A stretch of DNA of 19,313 nt from an uncultured Eggerthella sp. (lineage in GTDB: Bacteria > Actinomycetota > Coriobacteriia > Coriobacteriales > Eggerthellaceae). Position numbers and translations under genes: made by a program. The notes beneath the pieces were generated by a model. The model did not search any database. It was not told the origin of the DNA and was given only the letters and a program-made list of their open reading frames with translations. Positions 1-7,360 of this stretch are shown here, in pieces. Location of the stretch: the NCBI GenBank assembly GCA_900547965.1, contig URJE01000026.1:1-19313 (forward strand). The letters run 5' to 3'. How positions within the stretch are numbered: position 1 is the stretch's first letter; each line of letters begins with the position of its first letter.

Positions 1-188
1 GGTCAATGAAACGCGGCATGCCCTAGGGGGTGCGGGGCGTACCCCGGGGGCTGCGCAGTGTGCCCGCCCGCCGACCACCCCTGGAGCCTGATGCACCACC
101 CCGCGCAAGGACCACCGCATGCTATGCTTCTCTACAAATTGGGCAATCAAGAGGATTAACCCACACCAACGTCAACAGGAGGAGAGTT
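1..188. other. Leader region upstream of the AIM24-family gene
   Basis: No convincing gene is seen here. Reading frames stay open in from the left edge, but the stretch is rich in G and C runs, has no ribosome binding site and encodes no recognisable protein. A short GGGG-CGTA-CCCC hairpin lies near 38-49. The last part carries the AGGAGGA ribosome binding site (about 177-183) of the gene that starts at 189. Confidence 0.5.
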
Positions 189-950
189 ATGTTCAAGATT
201 TCCAATTTCACCGACAACGATGACGTAACCGTACTCAAGGAGTTCGGCGCCTTCAAAACCATCGAATGGAAACGCGACCTTTCCGTCAACGAAGCTTCCG
301 CCATGAATGCTTACTTCGCTAGCGAAATGAACGTGCGTCGCCGCCAGGTTATCTGCGACCTGAGCCAGGCACCCGTTACCGTTCAGGCCGGCGCCATGCA
401 GTGGATGGTAGGCAACGTAACCTGCACCACCGGCGTTAAAGGCGTGGGAGACCTGTTTGGCAAGGCCCTGCGCGGTGCGGTTACCAGCGAATCGGCAATC
501 AAGCCCGAATACCAGGGCACGGGCCTTCTGGTGCTCGAGCCCACCTATCGCTACATCATCACGCTCGACGTAGCCGATTGGGGCAATTCCATCGTGCTCG
601 ACGACGGCCTGTTCCTGGCGTGCTATTCCAGCCTCCAGCACAAAACGGTTATGCGCAGCAACGTTTCTTCCGCCGTTGCTGGCAACGAAGGCCTGTTCAA
701 CCTGGGCATCCAGGGCTACGGCGCGCTATGTCTGGAATCCCCCTGCCCCGAAGAAGAGCTGATCGATGTCACCCTGGACAACGACGAACTCAAGATCGAC
801 GGCAACATGGCGTTGGCCTGGAGCGGATCCCTCAACTTCACGGTTGAGCGCTCGGGCAAATCGCTCGTGGGCTCTGCCGCTTCCGGAGAAGGCTTGGTGA
901 ACGTCTACCGCGGCACTGGCAAGGTGCTTCTTGCTCCAACACTCTATTAA
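189..950 (+). CDS. AIM24-family (DUF124) protein
   Basis: The product is 253 residues and soluble, with no signal peptide or membrane helix. It fits the AIM24/TIGR00266 family, whose bacterial members are beta-rich proteins folded like the TRAP RNA-binding protein and of unsettled function. Family-like features are the Gly- and beta-rich core 'CDLSQAPVTVQAGAMQWM' (about residues 56-73), the 'GTGLLVLEP' strand and the C-terminal 'GEGLVNVYRGTGKVLLAP'. An in-frame extension exists back to position 30, but the ATG at 189 is chosen because AGGAGGA lies 5-6 bases upstream and the extension has no family similarity. The gene is separated from the next one by a dyad and a promoter, so it is probably monocistronic. 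The family assignment rests on recalled sequence character, not an alignment. The cellular role is unknown. Confidence 0.8.
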   Translation: MFKISNFTDNDDVTVLKEFGAFKTIEWKRDLSVNEASAMNAYFASEMNVRRRQVICDLSQAPVTVQAGAMQWMVGNVTCTTGVKGVGDLFGKALRGAVTSESAIKPEYQGTGLLVLEPTYRYIITLDVADWGNSIVLDDGLFLACYSSLQHKTVMRSNVSSAVAGNEGLFNLGIQGYGALCLESPCPEEELIDVTLDNDELKIDGNMALAWSGSLNFTVERSGKSLVGSAASGEGLVNVYRGTGKVLLAPTLY

Positions 951-972
951 TATCAATCGCGCTCGAGAAACT

Positions 973-1013
973 ATAAATGCAGGTCAGCATTGCGTGGCCT
1001 GCATTTATGCTGA
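973..1013 (+). terminator. Inverted repeat after the AIM24 gene, possible terminator
   Basis: ATAAATGCAGG (973-983) pairs perfectly with CCTGCATTTAT (998-1008) across a 14-base loop. A second, mutually exclusive pairing exists: TCAGCAT (984-990) with ATGCTGA (1007-1013). There is no strong T-tract, so termination would be weak or Rho-assisted. The position just after the stop codon fits a terminator. Confidence 0.45.
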
Positions 1014-1074
1014 TCATAGCCCGCACTTGCCCACACCACTAAAGCAGTTGTGGCGCATGCCTTAAGGCAGCTCA

Positions 1075-1103
1075 TTGCAATGCAACATCTCTGGAAGTAG
1101 AGT
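1075..1103 (+). promoter_or_regulatory. Sigma70-like promoter of the first CoA-transferase
   Basis: TTGCAA (1075-1080) and TAGAGT (1098-1103) are separated by exactly 17 bases. The transcription start would fall near 1109-1111, inside the palindrome that begins at 1104. This is the arrangement expected for a repressor-controlled promoter. The call rests on hexamer match and position only. Confidence 0.55.
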
Positions 1104-1119
1104 GATGAACATGTTCATC
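1104..1119. promoter_or_regulatory. Perfect 16-bp palindromic operator
   Basis: GATGAACATGTTCATC reads the same on both strands. It lies directly downstream of the -10 hexamer and 5 bases before the ribosome binding site AAGGAGG (1125-1131). Its core ATGAAC-N2-GTTCAT recurs at 13254-13267, between the TetR-type regulator and hypA, which suggests that the TetR protein binds both. Confidence 0.65.
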
Positions 1120-1136
1120 TAACCAAGGAGGTTATC

Positions 1137-2477
1137 GTGAGTCTGGATCACCGAATCGTTATGCCCCCCGCTGAAGAATTCCAGGGCCTTTCGCCCGAGG
1201 AACTGCCGAGGGGCCTTGAAGGGCTCGTAGTGGTTGAGCTGGGAGATTACGTCGCGATGCCTGCCTGCACCCGCGCGCTCGGCGAAATGGGCGCCACGGT
1301 GTACAAGATCGAAACCATCGAGGGCAACCTGCACCGCGGCGACGGCGTTGGCTTCGGCATGCCGGAGCTGGGCCCCGACAACCCGGCGTTCGACATGAGC
1401 AACGCCAACAAGAAGTTCCTTTCCATCGACATGAAGTCCGATGGAGGACGCGAACTGGTAGAAAAGCTGCTGGAACAGGCCGACGTGTTCGTTACAAGCC
1501 TGCGCAATCCTTCCTTGAAGCGCTTGGGCTACGACTACGAAACATTGCATGCCCGCTACCCGCGCCTGGTATACGGCCAGATGCGCGGCTATGGAGAGCG
1601 CGGCGAAATGAAAGACGCCAAGGGCTTTGACGCCACCTGCTATTCCGCCCGTGGCGGCCTGCTTATGTCCATTCCGCAGGCTGGCGAGCACTTCCAGCCA
1701 GGCAACATGCCCGCCGCATTCGGCGATTTCAATTCCTGCATTGCCCTTGGCTTGGGCATCATGAGCGCCGTTTGGCGTGCTCAGCGCACCGGCGTGGGCG
1801 ATCACGTTACCGTGAACCTGCACCACATGGCGCTGTGGGGCATGCAGGTGCCTGTTGTTTCCGCCCCGTTCGGCGTGCCCTTCCCGAAGAGCCGCAAGGC
1901 CGTGCCCTGCCCCACCAACAATTCGTACATGACCGCCGATGGCGTATGGTTCCTTATCTGCTACGGCACGTACGATTCCTGGTATCCGTTCGTTGCGCGC
2001 CTGATTGGCCTGGAAGAATACGCCGACGACGCGCGCTTCACGAATTGCGCAACCATCAACGCCAACGGCGACAACGCAACCGTGGTAAACATGATGGCCG
2101 AAGCCTTCGCCAAGCACGACTGGGCATACTGGAAGGAAGTTTTCGACACCAACGACGTTCCCTACGCAGTATGCAACACCATGGAAGATGTCCTGGAAGA
2201 CGACGAAGCTTACGTAAACGATATGCTCCGCCCGATTCACTACGACAGCATCGGCGACCATTCCATTACCACGATTCCCATCCGCATGAAGAGCCAGGGC
2301 GACCCAGTTATCAGTCGCGCGAAACCCGTCGGCTACGACACACGCGCGGTTATGGAAGACCTGGGCTACAGCGAAGCCGAAGTGGATGCCCTAGTGGAAG
2401 CAGGCAACGTGCGCTGCTACAACGGGGAGGCACCGGCGAAACTCGACGACCTTTCCTTCGGCCCTACGCAAGACTAG
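1137..2477 (+). CDS. Family III (CaiB/BaiF) CoA-transferase, His at catalytic-Asp position
   Basis: The product is 446 residues. Family III CoA-transferases move CoA between carboxylates through an aspartyl-CoA anhydride. N-terminal family features are 'GLEGLVVVELGDYVAMPACTR', 'LGEMGATVYKIE' and 'LSIDMKSDGGRELVEKLL'. The segment aligned with the FRC catalytic loop (VSMQD) is 'VTVNLHHMAL' (about residues 224-233), so His230 stands where Asp is expected. The C-terminal half has the 'CPTNNSYMTADGVWFLICYG' small-domain motif and 'KPVGYDTRAVMEDLGYSE'. The start is GTG, chosen because AAGGAGG sits 5 bases upstream. The long antisense reading frame over this gene is a shadow of its codon bias. It is closely related to the protein at 5913-7193, which shares the His. 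Substrate unknown. Its promoter carries the palindrome at 1104. Confidence 0.9.
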   Translation: MSLDHRIVMPPAEEFQGLSPEELPRGLEGLVVVELGDYVAMPACTRALGEMGATVYKIETIEGNLHRGDGVGFGMPELGPDNPAFDMSNANKKFLSIDMKSDGGRELVEKLLEQADVFVTSLRNPSLKRLGYDYETLHARYPRLVYGQMRGYGERGEMKDAKGFDATCYSARGGLLMSIPQAGEHFQPGNMPAAFGDFNSCIALGLGIMSAVWRAQRTGVGDHVTVNLHHMALWGMQVPVVSAPFGVPFPKSRKAVPCPTNNSYMTADGVWFLICYGTYDSWYPFVARLIGLEEYADDARFTNCATINANGDNATVVNMMAEAFAKHDWAYWKEVFDTNDVPYAVCNTMEDVLEDDEAYVNDMLRPIHYDSIGDHSITTIPIRMKSQGDPVISRAKPVGYDTRAVMEDLGYSEAEVDALVEAGNVRCYNGEAPAKLDDLSFGPTQD

Positions 2478-2723
2478 CGGTTCAGCTCGCCTGCAGAGCC
2501 AACGCAACGCCGCCTGGGATCGCGTCACCGTAGCTGTGGCCAATCTTGAAGCCGCGACCCAGCGAGTCGTCTGAGGAGCTTCAAAAAAATAAAAGCATCC
2601 CGAAAAGGCGTTCGTCCTGATCATGAGACAGGCCGCCAAAAACACCCCACAGGCAAAAAAGAAAGTGAGCACCCAAACAGAAGCGAAGCACTACCATTGC
2701 TTACAAGGAATGCCTTAGCAGCA
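2478..2723. other. Intergenic stretch between convergent genes, with a coding-like relic
   Basis: No intact gene is present. One plus-strand frame ending at TGA 2572-2574 has protein-like composition ('RNAAWDRVTVAVANLEAA'), without start or ribosome binding site, and may be the tail of a lost gene. The rest is A-rich and featureless up to the terminator at 2724. Confidence 0.35.
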
Positions 2724-2772
2724 TAAAAAATGCGCGCCGGCTACCAGAATAACGGGGGATCGTCGGCGCGCC
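2724..2772 (-). terminator. Rho-independent terminator of the CoA-transferase/MFS unit
   Basis: GCGCGCCG (2732-2739) is the inverted repeat of CGGCGCGC (2764-2771). On the minus strand the 3' arm is followed by ATTTTTT (the A-run at about 2725-2730 on the plus strand). It lies about 45 bases after the stop codon of the gene at 2818-4014 and would end the minus-strand operon. The loop is long (24 bases). Confidence 0.65.
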
Positions 2773-2817
2773 ATGAAGGAGAGAAGTTGCAATTTGGTAC
2801 ATTGCAAATCTTGGGAG

Positions 2818-4014
2818 CTAGGCGCTTTCCTCGAGCGAGTCGCTGTTGTCGGCGCAGATGACAGCGCCTCGCTCAATCATTGCGTCAATTTCTTTCGTGG
2901 AAGCACCTACCCACGAAAGAACGCTTCGAGTCGACTCTCCGAGCAGCGCCGGTTCACGTGCCTCGGAAAGATCTGAGCGCATATCTCCTATGACATGCGG
3001 CGTGTTGGTCTGCAAAGCGGTTCCAAATCGAGGGAAATCAACGTAGTTGATTGTTTGAGGGTTCGTTTCAACAGCAAGATCGATAGCCTCGCTCTTATTA
3101 AGGCACGGAGCAATAGCGTATGTCTTATCCTCCAGCCAGGCGATCCACTCATCGTATGTCATCGATGCAGCAAAATCGACAACTGCTTGGTAGGCAATGG
3201 GGTTTTGCTCTGGCGTGTCCTTGAGGGTGTCATACAGATCTGGACGGCCGATATCATCACAGAACTCATTCCAGAACTTATTCTCATAGAGTCCGAAAGA
3301 GATCATTCTTCCGTCTTTTGTTCGGTAGATGTTGTAACCGACCGATGGATATTCCCTCATTCCCGAAGTAAGCGTTTTACCGTAGAAGAACCAGCGGCTA
3401 TCGAGCATCGCATTCCACCAGATAAGCGAATCGTACATCGAAACGTCAACATGGGTTCCCTTTGCCTTGTCGCGTGCGATAAGCCCCGTTAATGCGCCCT
3501 GGATCCCTGCCATGGCAGCAGCAAGATCCGATGGTTGCAGCAAAGCAACGGCACCATTCGTTAGGTCGTAATACCCCGTTTGCGCAACGATATTAATGTC
3601 ATGAAGGGCATCGAGGCTGCGCGGGTCGTTTTGGCCATACGCCGAAAACGATACATATACAAGATTGGGGTTGATCTTATGCAAAGTCTCAAAATCAATC
3701 TTCAAACGCTTGGCAACACCGGGGCGGTAGTTCTCGACAAGAACATCCGCACGTGCAACCAGTTGATAAAAACGCTTAAGAACCTCTTCGTCTTTGAGGT
3801 TGAGAGATATGCTTTCCTTGTTTCTGTCAAGCGCATAATGGTAGTAACTTTCACCATCGACCATAGGTTTTTCTCCACGCATTAAATCGCCAGTCTTGGT
3901 GTCTTCTACTTTGATAACTTGAGCCCCTAAGTCTGCAAAGTAAAGGCTCGTATACGCCCCTAATAAATAACGTGATAGGTCCAAGACGATCAGATCTTCG
4001 AATGGTTTTCGCAT
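2818..4014 (-). CDS. Family III (CaiB/BaiF) CoA-transferase, canonical Asp
   Basis: The product is 398 residues, the usual length for the family (formyl-CoA transferase, CaiB, BaiF). It transfers CoA between carboxylic acids in the cytoplasm. Visible features are 'LIVLDLSRYLLGAYTSLYFADLGAQVIKVE' character at the N-terminus, 'RNKESISLNLK' (about 64-74), 'ADVLVENYRPGV' (about 89-100), 'VYVSFSAYGQ' and the catalytic loop 'HVDVSMYDSL' with Asp195 as the expected nucleophile. The ATG start has AAAGGAG about 6 bases upstream. It is the last gene of the minus-strand unit CoA-transferase, MFS, small membrane protein, CoA-transferase, and is followed by a terminator. It is clearly more distant from the other two CoA-transferases than they are from each other. 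Pairing with a carrier suggests activation of an imported acid; the substrate cannot be read from sequence. Confidence 0.9.
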   Translation of the reverse strand: MRKPFEDLIVLDLSRYLLGAYTSLYFADLGAQVIKVEDTKTGDLMRGEKPMVDGESYYHYALDRNKESISLNLKDEEVLKRFYQLVARADVLVENYRPGVAKRLKIDFETLHKINPNLVYVSFSAYGQNDPRSLDALHDINIVAQTGYYDLTNGAVALLQPSDLAAAMAGIQGALTGLIARDKAKGTHVDVSMYDSLIWWNAMLDSRWFFYGKTLTSGMREYPSVGYNIYRTKDGRMISFGLYENKFWNEFCDDIGRPDLYDTLKDTPEQNPIAYQAVVDFAASMTYDEWIAWLEDKTYAIAPCLNKSEAIDLAVETNPQTINYVDFPRFGTALQTNTPHVIGDMRSDLSEAREPALLGESTRSVLSWVGASTKEIDAMIERGAVICADNSDSLEESA

Positions 4015-4128
4015 GAGGATCTCCTTTAAATGTCTGAATATGGCAATAAGAAACTAAGCACCCCTGTTTTGGCGCTTCGGGCATCCCTGACTAGCAGGGC
4101 TTATTGGCAATGAATTACGGGCTTACGG

Positions 4129-4308
4129 CTACTGCTTTCGCTGCCTTTTAGCTAGACGTCGCATAAAGAAAACGAGAGCATAGCCAATAACGCCAATGAC
4201 GATGAGAGTTGCAGTGTCGTATCCGGTTAGTAGCCCTCCGGCGAGAATTACAAAAATACCGGGGCTAAGGATGTTGCACAGAAGATTGAAATCGATCATT
4301 TTGCTCAT
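4129..4308 (-). CDS. 59-residue two-helix membrane protein
   Basis: This small gene encodes 59 residues: ATG at 4306-4308, stop TAG at 4129-4131. Two hydrophobic segments are seen, 'ILSPGIFVILAGGLLTGY' (about 13-30) and 'TATLIVIGVIGYALVFFM' (about 32-49), followed by a basic tail (RRLAKRQRKQ). The positive-inside rule puts the tail in the cytoplasm. A GGAAGG ribosome binding site lies about 5 bases before the ATG. It sits between the MFS transporter and a CoA-transferase on the same strand, which suggests co-expression and a possible accessory role with the transporter. No family is recognised. An open frame with ribosome binding site, clear topology and operon position supports it as a real gene. 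Confidence 0.7.
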   Translation of the reverse strand: MSKMIDFNLLCNILSPGIFVILAGGLLTGYDTATLIVIGVIGYALVFFMRRLAKRQRKQ

Positions 4309-4319
4309 TGCCCTTCCGG

Positions 4320-4359
4320 GATCCGCTGCGCCCCTTCACCCAGCGAGGCACAGCGGATC
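4320..4359 (-). promoter_or_regulatory. Intercistronic hairpin between MFS gene and small membrane gene
   Basis: GATCCGCTG (4320-4328) pairs with CAGCGGATC (4351-4359). In minus-strand RNA the stem extends to 13 pairs with one G-U wobble, whereas plus-strand RNA would have a mismatch, so the structure favours the operon's transcript. It ends 11 bases upstream of the small gene's ATG and has no T-run. It could set differential expression or mRNA stability. Confidence 0.5.
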
Positions 4360-4419
4360 TTTTCGTACGATACGGATATGACGGGGGATTGCTTCCCAGA
4401 AAACTGGTGGGCTTAATTA

Positions 4420-5808
4420 CTATGCAGTAATTCCTTCTTTTCGAGCTTCAGCGGCAAGCTCGGCATCGCTCTTGAACCAGGTGCGGCGGCGTGCCTTGTC
4501 GCCTGCAATCCAGGTGTATCCGAGCAATCCGAAGGTGATGGTCAGAACCGCGATACCACCAACGAAGAAGCCGTCCCAACCGAAGTTTTCGGACACAAGA
4601 GCCCAACCAGTTGCACCCAGTGCTCCGATACCGTTAAAGACCATGATCATCCAAGAGTAGATCTTGTCGAAGTCGCGGCCACCAAATACTTCGCGAACAA
4701 TGAACGGAAGCATTGCCGTCGAGCATGCATAGGCAAGGCCGTAGAAAAGACCACCGCAGAACATGGGCCAGATGCCAGCTTCGCCAAACAGCTTGGGCAG
4801 CCACCACATCATGCACAGGCCGATTACGCCACCAGCATAGCCAATGATCTGAGCAACCAATACCGATCGAGACTCGATGAAGCCGATCAGTACCTTGCCG
4901 CCGCCCTGGCCTGCGCTTGCGAATGCCTCGAGAGTACCAGAAAGAAGGAGCAGAGCAACGAGAGCCTGTCCCTCCCATCCTTCATGACCGAGGAACTGGA
5001 CGTATGTTGCGAAGAGCTGAGACATCGTCGTGATTGTGTTCAGAAGGCCAGCGCCCAAAAGGAGGGTCCAGAAGAACGGCATTTTCAGAACTTCCTTGGC
5101 TGCAAAGCCAGGCTCTACGATCGCCTTTTTATCTGCCTCTTCTGCAAGCTCAGCTTCCATAGCAGCTGCATCAAGCGGCATGCCGTATGGAAGGGTTCCG
5201 CATTCCTGCGGAGTTCGCTTAACGAAAATGGCAATAAACGGAATAGTGCCAATAGCGATCGCGAGACCGAACACCATGTAAAGGGTTCTCCAGCCCTGCA
5301 GGTCGGGACCGAGTACGAACTGACCAATGATGTTCCAAACAACGCCACCAACGCCAGTCATTGCAAACACGATGCCGGTAACGGTGCCGTAATTGGTGTG
5401 GAACCAACGGCTCAGGATGCCTGCAGTCATGGTGAACTCAATACATACGAGGCCGAGGCCAATAATGAAGCCAGCCACCCAGTAGCACCAGATTGCGGGG
5501 TATACGCAGAATCCCATATAAGGGATTACTACCATAAGGGCCGCAACCACGCATACCGTTTTAGCATTGAACTTGTCAAAGAGCTTTGCCATAGGCGCAG
5601 CGCCAATGCACTGGCCCAGATAAACAAAAGTGATGTAAAGCGAAACCTGCGACGTCTGTACGCCAAAATGCTGCGATACGGGTCGATAGCACAAACCTGC
5701 AGCGGTAAATACAATGCCTACAGCGGTCAGCAGCGTTAGCGCCATCGTTATCACAACGCCAACATGACGGACCGTAAGGCCTTGTCGGGCAATTTTTTCG
5801 GTTGCCAT
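4420..5808 (-). CDS. Major facilitator superfamily transporter (12 helices)
   Basis: The product is 462 residues, an integral inner-membrane carrier. Hydrophobic helices alternate along its length, with a central hydrophilic loop ('PLDAAAMEAELAEEADKKA', about residues 215-233) separating two six-helix halves, as in MFS. The loop after helix 2 ('MAKLFDKFNAKTV') resembles MFS motif A. The overall look resembles the oxalate/formate-antiporter and monocarboxylate-porter branch, which would suit an organic-acid substrate given the flanking CoA-transferases; this is inference. The ATG start has an excellent AAGGAGGAGG upstream. It lies 104 bases after the upstream CoA-transferase and before the 59-residue membrane gene, all on the minus strand. 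Substrate and direction of transport are unknown. Confidence 0.9.
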   Translation of the reverse strand: MATEKIARQGLTVRHVGVVITMALTLLTAVGIVFTAAGLCYRPVSQHFGVQTSQVSLYITFVYLGQCIGAAPMAKLFDKFNAKTVCVVAALMVVIPYMGFCVYPAIWCYWVAGFIIGLGLVCIEFTMTAGILSRWFHTNYGTVTGIVFAMTGVGGVVWNIIGQFVLGPDLQGWRTLYMVFGLAIAIGTIPFIAIFVKRTPQECGTLPYGMPLDAAAMEAELAEEADKKAIVEPGFAAKEVLKMPFFWTLLLGAGLLNTITTMSQLFATYVQFLGHEGWEGQALVALLLLSGTLEAFASAGQGGGKVLIGFIESRSVLVAQIIGYAGGVIGLCMMWWLPKLFGEAGIWPMFCGGLFYGLAYACSTAMLPFIVREVFGGRDFDKIYSWMIMVFNGIGALGATGWALVSENFGWDGFFVGGIAVLTITFGLLGYTWIAGDKARRRTWFKSDAELAAEARKEGITA

Positions 5809-5912
5809 TTCTTCCTCCTCCTTGTGTTGTTGTTATGCCTATGACCGAGCGAGTGCGAAAGCCTTGCGACTCATCCCCCATCGCAATCGCCCGGCCATTA
5901 AGACCAAGTGAA

Positions 5913-7193
5913 TTAGACCCTCTTCGATCTAGGACCAAAGCTCGGCTCGAATACCGAATCGGGCAGATCAGGACCGTGATAACAAGTGACAGCTTCCCCA
6001 TCGAGCTTTCGAATATCTTCTTCGGAGTAACCGTAGTCACTCATCACAGCAGCCGTGTCGTAACCAACCGGCCTGCTTTTGCGTAGAATCGGGTCTCCCA
6101 TGCTGTCGAGCCTTATCGGCGAGGTAGGTATAACCTTTTCCCCAAAAGCGTCATAGTTGATTTTTCTCAAGATGTCGCTTGCGTATACTTCCTCGTCGTT
6201 CAAAATGTCCTGCGGCAAGTACAGCTTTTCGTAGGGAATTTCATTCGCTTTGAAAATCTCTTCCCACTCAGCCCATGTCTTGGTGAGGAATTGATTCTCG
6301 AGGATGCGAACCACTTCCGAGTTCTTGCCCGATCCGTTATTGATCTCAGCTGCCTTGTTGTATCGTTCGTCGCCAACAAGGTCGTCAAGGCCAATGGTTC
6401 TCATGGTGTGGCCGTAGAAGATATCGTAGCTGCCATAGCAGATAATGAACCAAACCCCATCTTTGCTTTGATAGGTGTTGTTGGTAGGGCAGGTAACGTT
6501 GTAGCGCGACTTAGGCCACTTATCACCAAATTGGGTGGAGCCCAGCATCATCTGCATAGGCCAAAGGGCACAGTGGTGCAGGGTTACTGTGACCTTGTCT
6601 CCTTCTCCCGTGCGGTCCTTGCGCGCTAACGCAGCAAGCAGTCCAGCGGTTAAAGCAAGGGAAGCATTCCAATCCCCCATTGCCGCCGGCCAGTTGATAG
6701 GCTGATACCCCTCCCCCGCCTGAGGAAGGCAGGCGAACCAGCCGCCACGAGCAGCATAAGCCGTTGCATCGAAGCCCTTCGTGTTCTTATCGGGCCCATA
6801 TTCGCCATAGCCACGCATTTGACCCCAAACCAAATGCGGATGATCTCTGTGGATGCTCTCCCAATCCAGGCCCAACTTTGAAAGGGCCTTATCCCTGAAG
6901 CTCGTAACCATAATGTCAGCATCATCGAGCATTTTATGTATGAGCTTCGAACCCTCTTCACTTTTGAGATTGATGCTTACAAAGGTTTTGTTCATTGATG
7001 CGTAATCGAACGCAGGATCATCAACATCTGTTTTTTGCATGCCAAATCCTGGTCCGTTTGTTCGATATTCATCCCCAGAAGCTGGCTCTATCTTGTAGAT
7101 AGTTGCGCCCATTTCTCCAAGAATCCTCGGACATGCCGGTGCCGCAACATAACTAGTGAGTTCAACAACCTTTATTCCCTCTAGTCCCCTCAT
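5913..7193 (-). CDS. Family III (CaiB/BaiF) CoA-transferase, His at catalytic-Asp position
   Basis: The product is 426 residues from the ATG at 7191-7193, which has AAGGAGG about 6 bases upstream. An in-frame extension to 7286 lacks family similarity and is rejected. N-terminal features are 'GLEGIKVVELTSYVAAPACPR', 'GEMGATIYKIEP' and 'KTFVSINLKSEEG'. The loop aligned with the FRC nucleophile reads 'VTVTLHHCALW' (about 201-211), giving His207 instead of Asp. The C-terminal 'CPTNNTYQSKDGVWFIICYG' and 'RPVGYDTAAVMSDYGYSEED' closely match the protein at 1137-2477, so the two are paralogs. It is the first gene of the minus-strand unit, divergent from the LysR-type gene with an LTTR box between them. 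It may act as a CoA-transferase with altered chemistry, as one subunit of a hetero-oligomer, or as a non-transferase CoA-binding protein. Confidence 0.9.
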   Translation of the reverse strand: MRGLEGIKVVELTSYVAAPACPRILGEMGATIYKIEPASGDEYRTNGPGFGMQKTDVDDPAFDYASMNKTFVSINLKSEEGSKLIHKMLDDADIMVTSFRDKALSKLGLDWESIHRDHPHLVWGQMRGYGEYGPDKNTKGFDATAYAARGGWFACLPQAGEGYQPINWPAAMGDWNASLALTAGLLAALARKDRTGEGDKVTVTLHHCALWPMQMMLGSTQFGDKWPKSRYNVTCPTNNTYQSKDGVWFIICYGSYDIFYGHTMRTIGLDDLVGDERYNKAAEINNGSGKNSEVVRILENQFLTKTWAEWEEIFKANEIPYEKLYLPQDILNDEEVYASDILRKINYDAFGEKVIPTSPIRLDSMGDPILRKSRPVGYDTAAVMSDYGYSEEDIRKLDGEAVTCYHGPDLPDSVFEPSFGPRSKRV

Positions 7194-7266
7194 CGATTCC
7201 TCCTTAACCCAGAGCCTATTTCGGCTGAACGTCATCAGACTTTGTTCCCGTGTTAAGCAAACCGAT

Positions 7267-7281
7267 CTCATACCGAATGAG
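7267..7281. promoter_or_regulatory. LTTR-type box in the lysR/CoA-transferase intergenic region
   Basis: CTCATACCGAATGAG is a 5-bp inverted repeat around a 5-base centre and fits the T-N11-A rule for LysR-family binding sites. It lies 80 bp before the lysR start and 74 bp before the divergent CoA-transferase start. The LysR-type protein probably binds here to control both itself and the operon. Confidence 0.6.
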
Positions 7282-7360
7282 CGCACAAATGTTTCCTTGA
7301 AGCGCTATCCTTCTAAGGGTGGCTTTGGTTCAGTTTCTCTGCCACGCGATCGGGGGGATC

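Noticed and set aside
1119..2261. A 380-codon open frame on the minus strand
   Set aside because: It lies wholly antisense to the strongly supported CoA-transferase, has no ribosome binding site and encodes a Val/Ala/His-rich sequence typical of a codon-bias shadow.
2546..2584. TTGAAGC/GCTTCAA dyad as terminator of the first CoA-transferase
   Set aside because: The stem is only 7 bp with a 25-base loop, and the adjacent homopolymer is an A-run on the plus strand, so it would not terminate that transcript.
7194..7286. A longer N-terminus for the CoA-transferase at 5913-7193
   Set aside because: The extra 31 residues are not family-like, cover the LTTR box and would ignore the strong AAGGAGG before the ATG at 7193.
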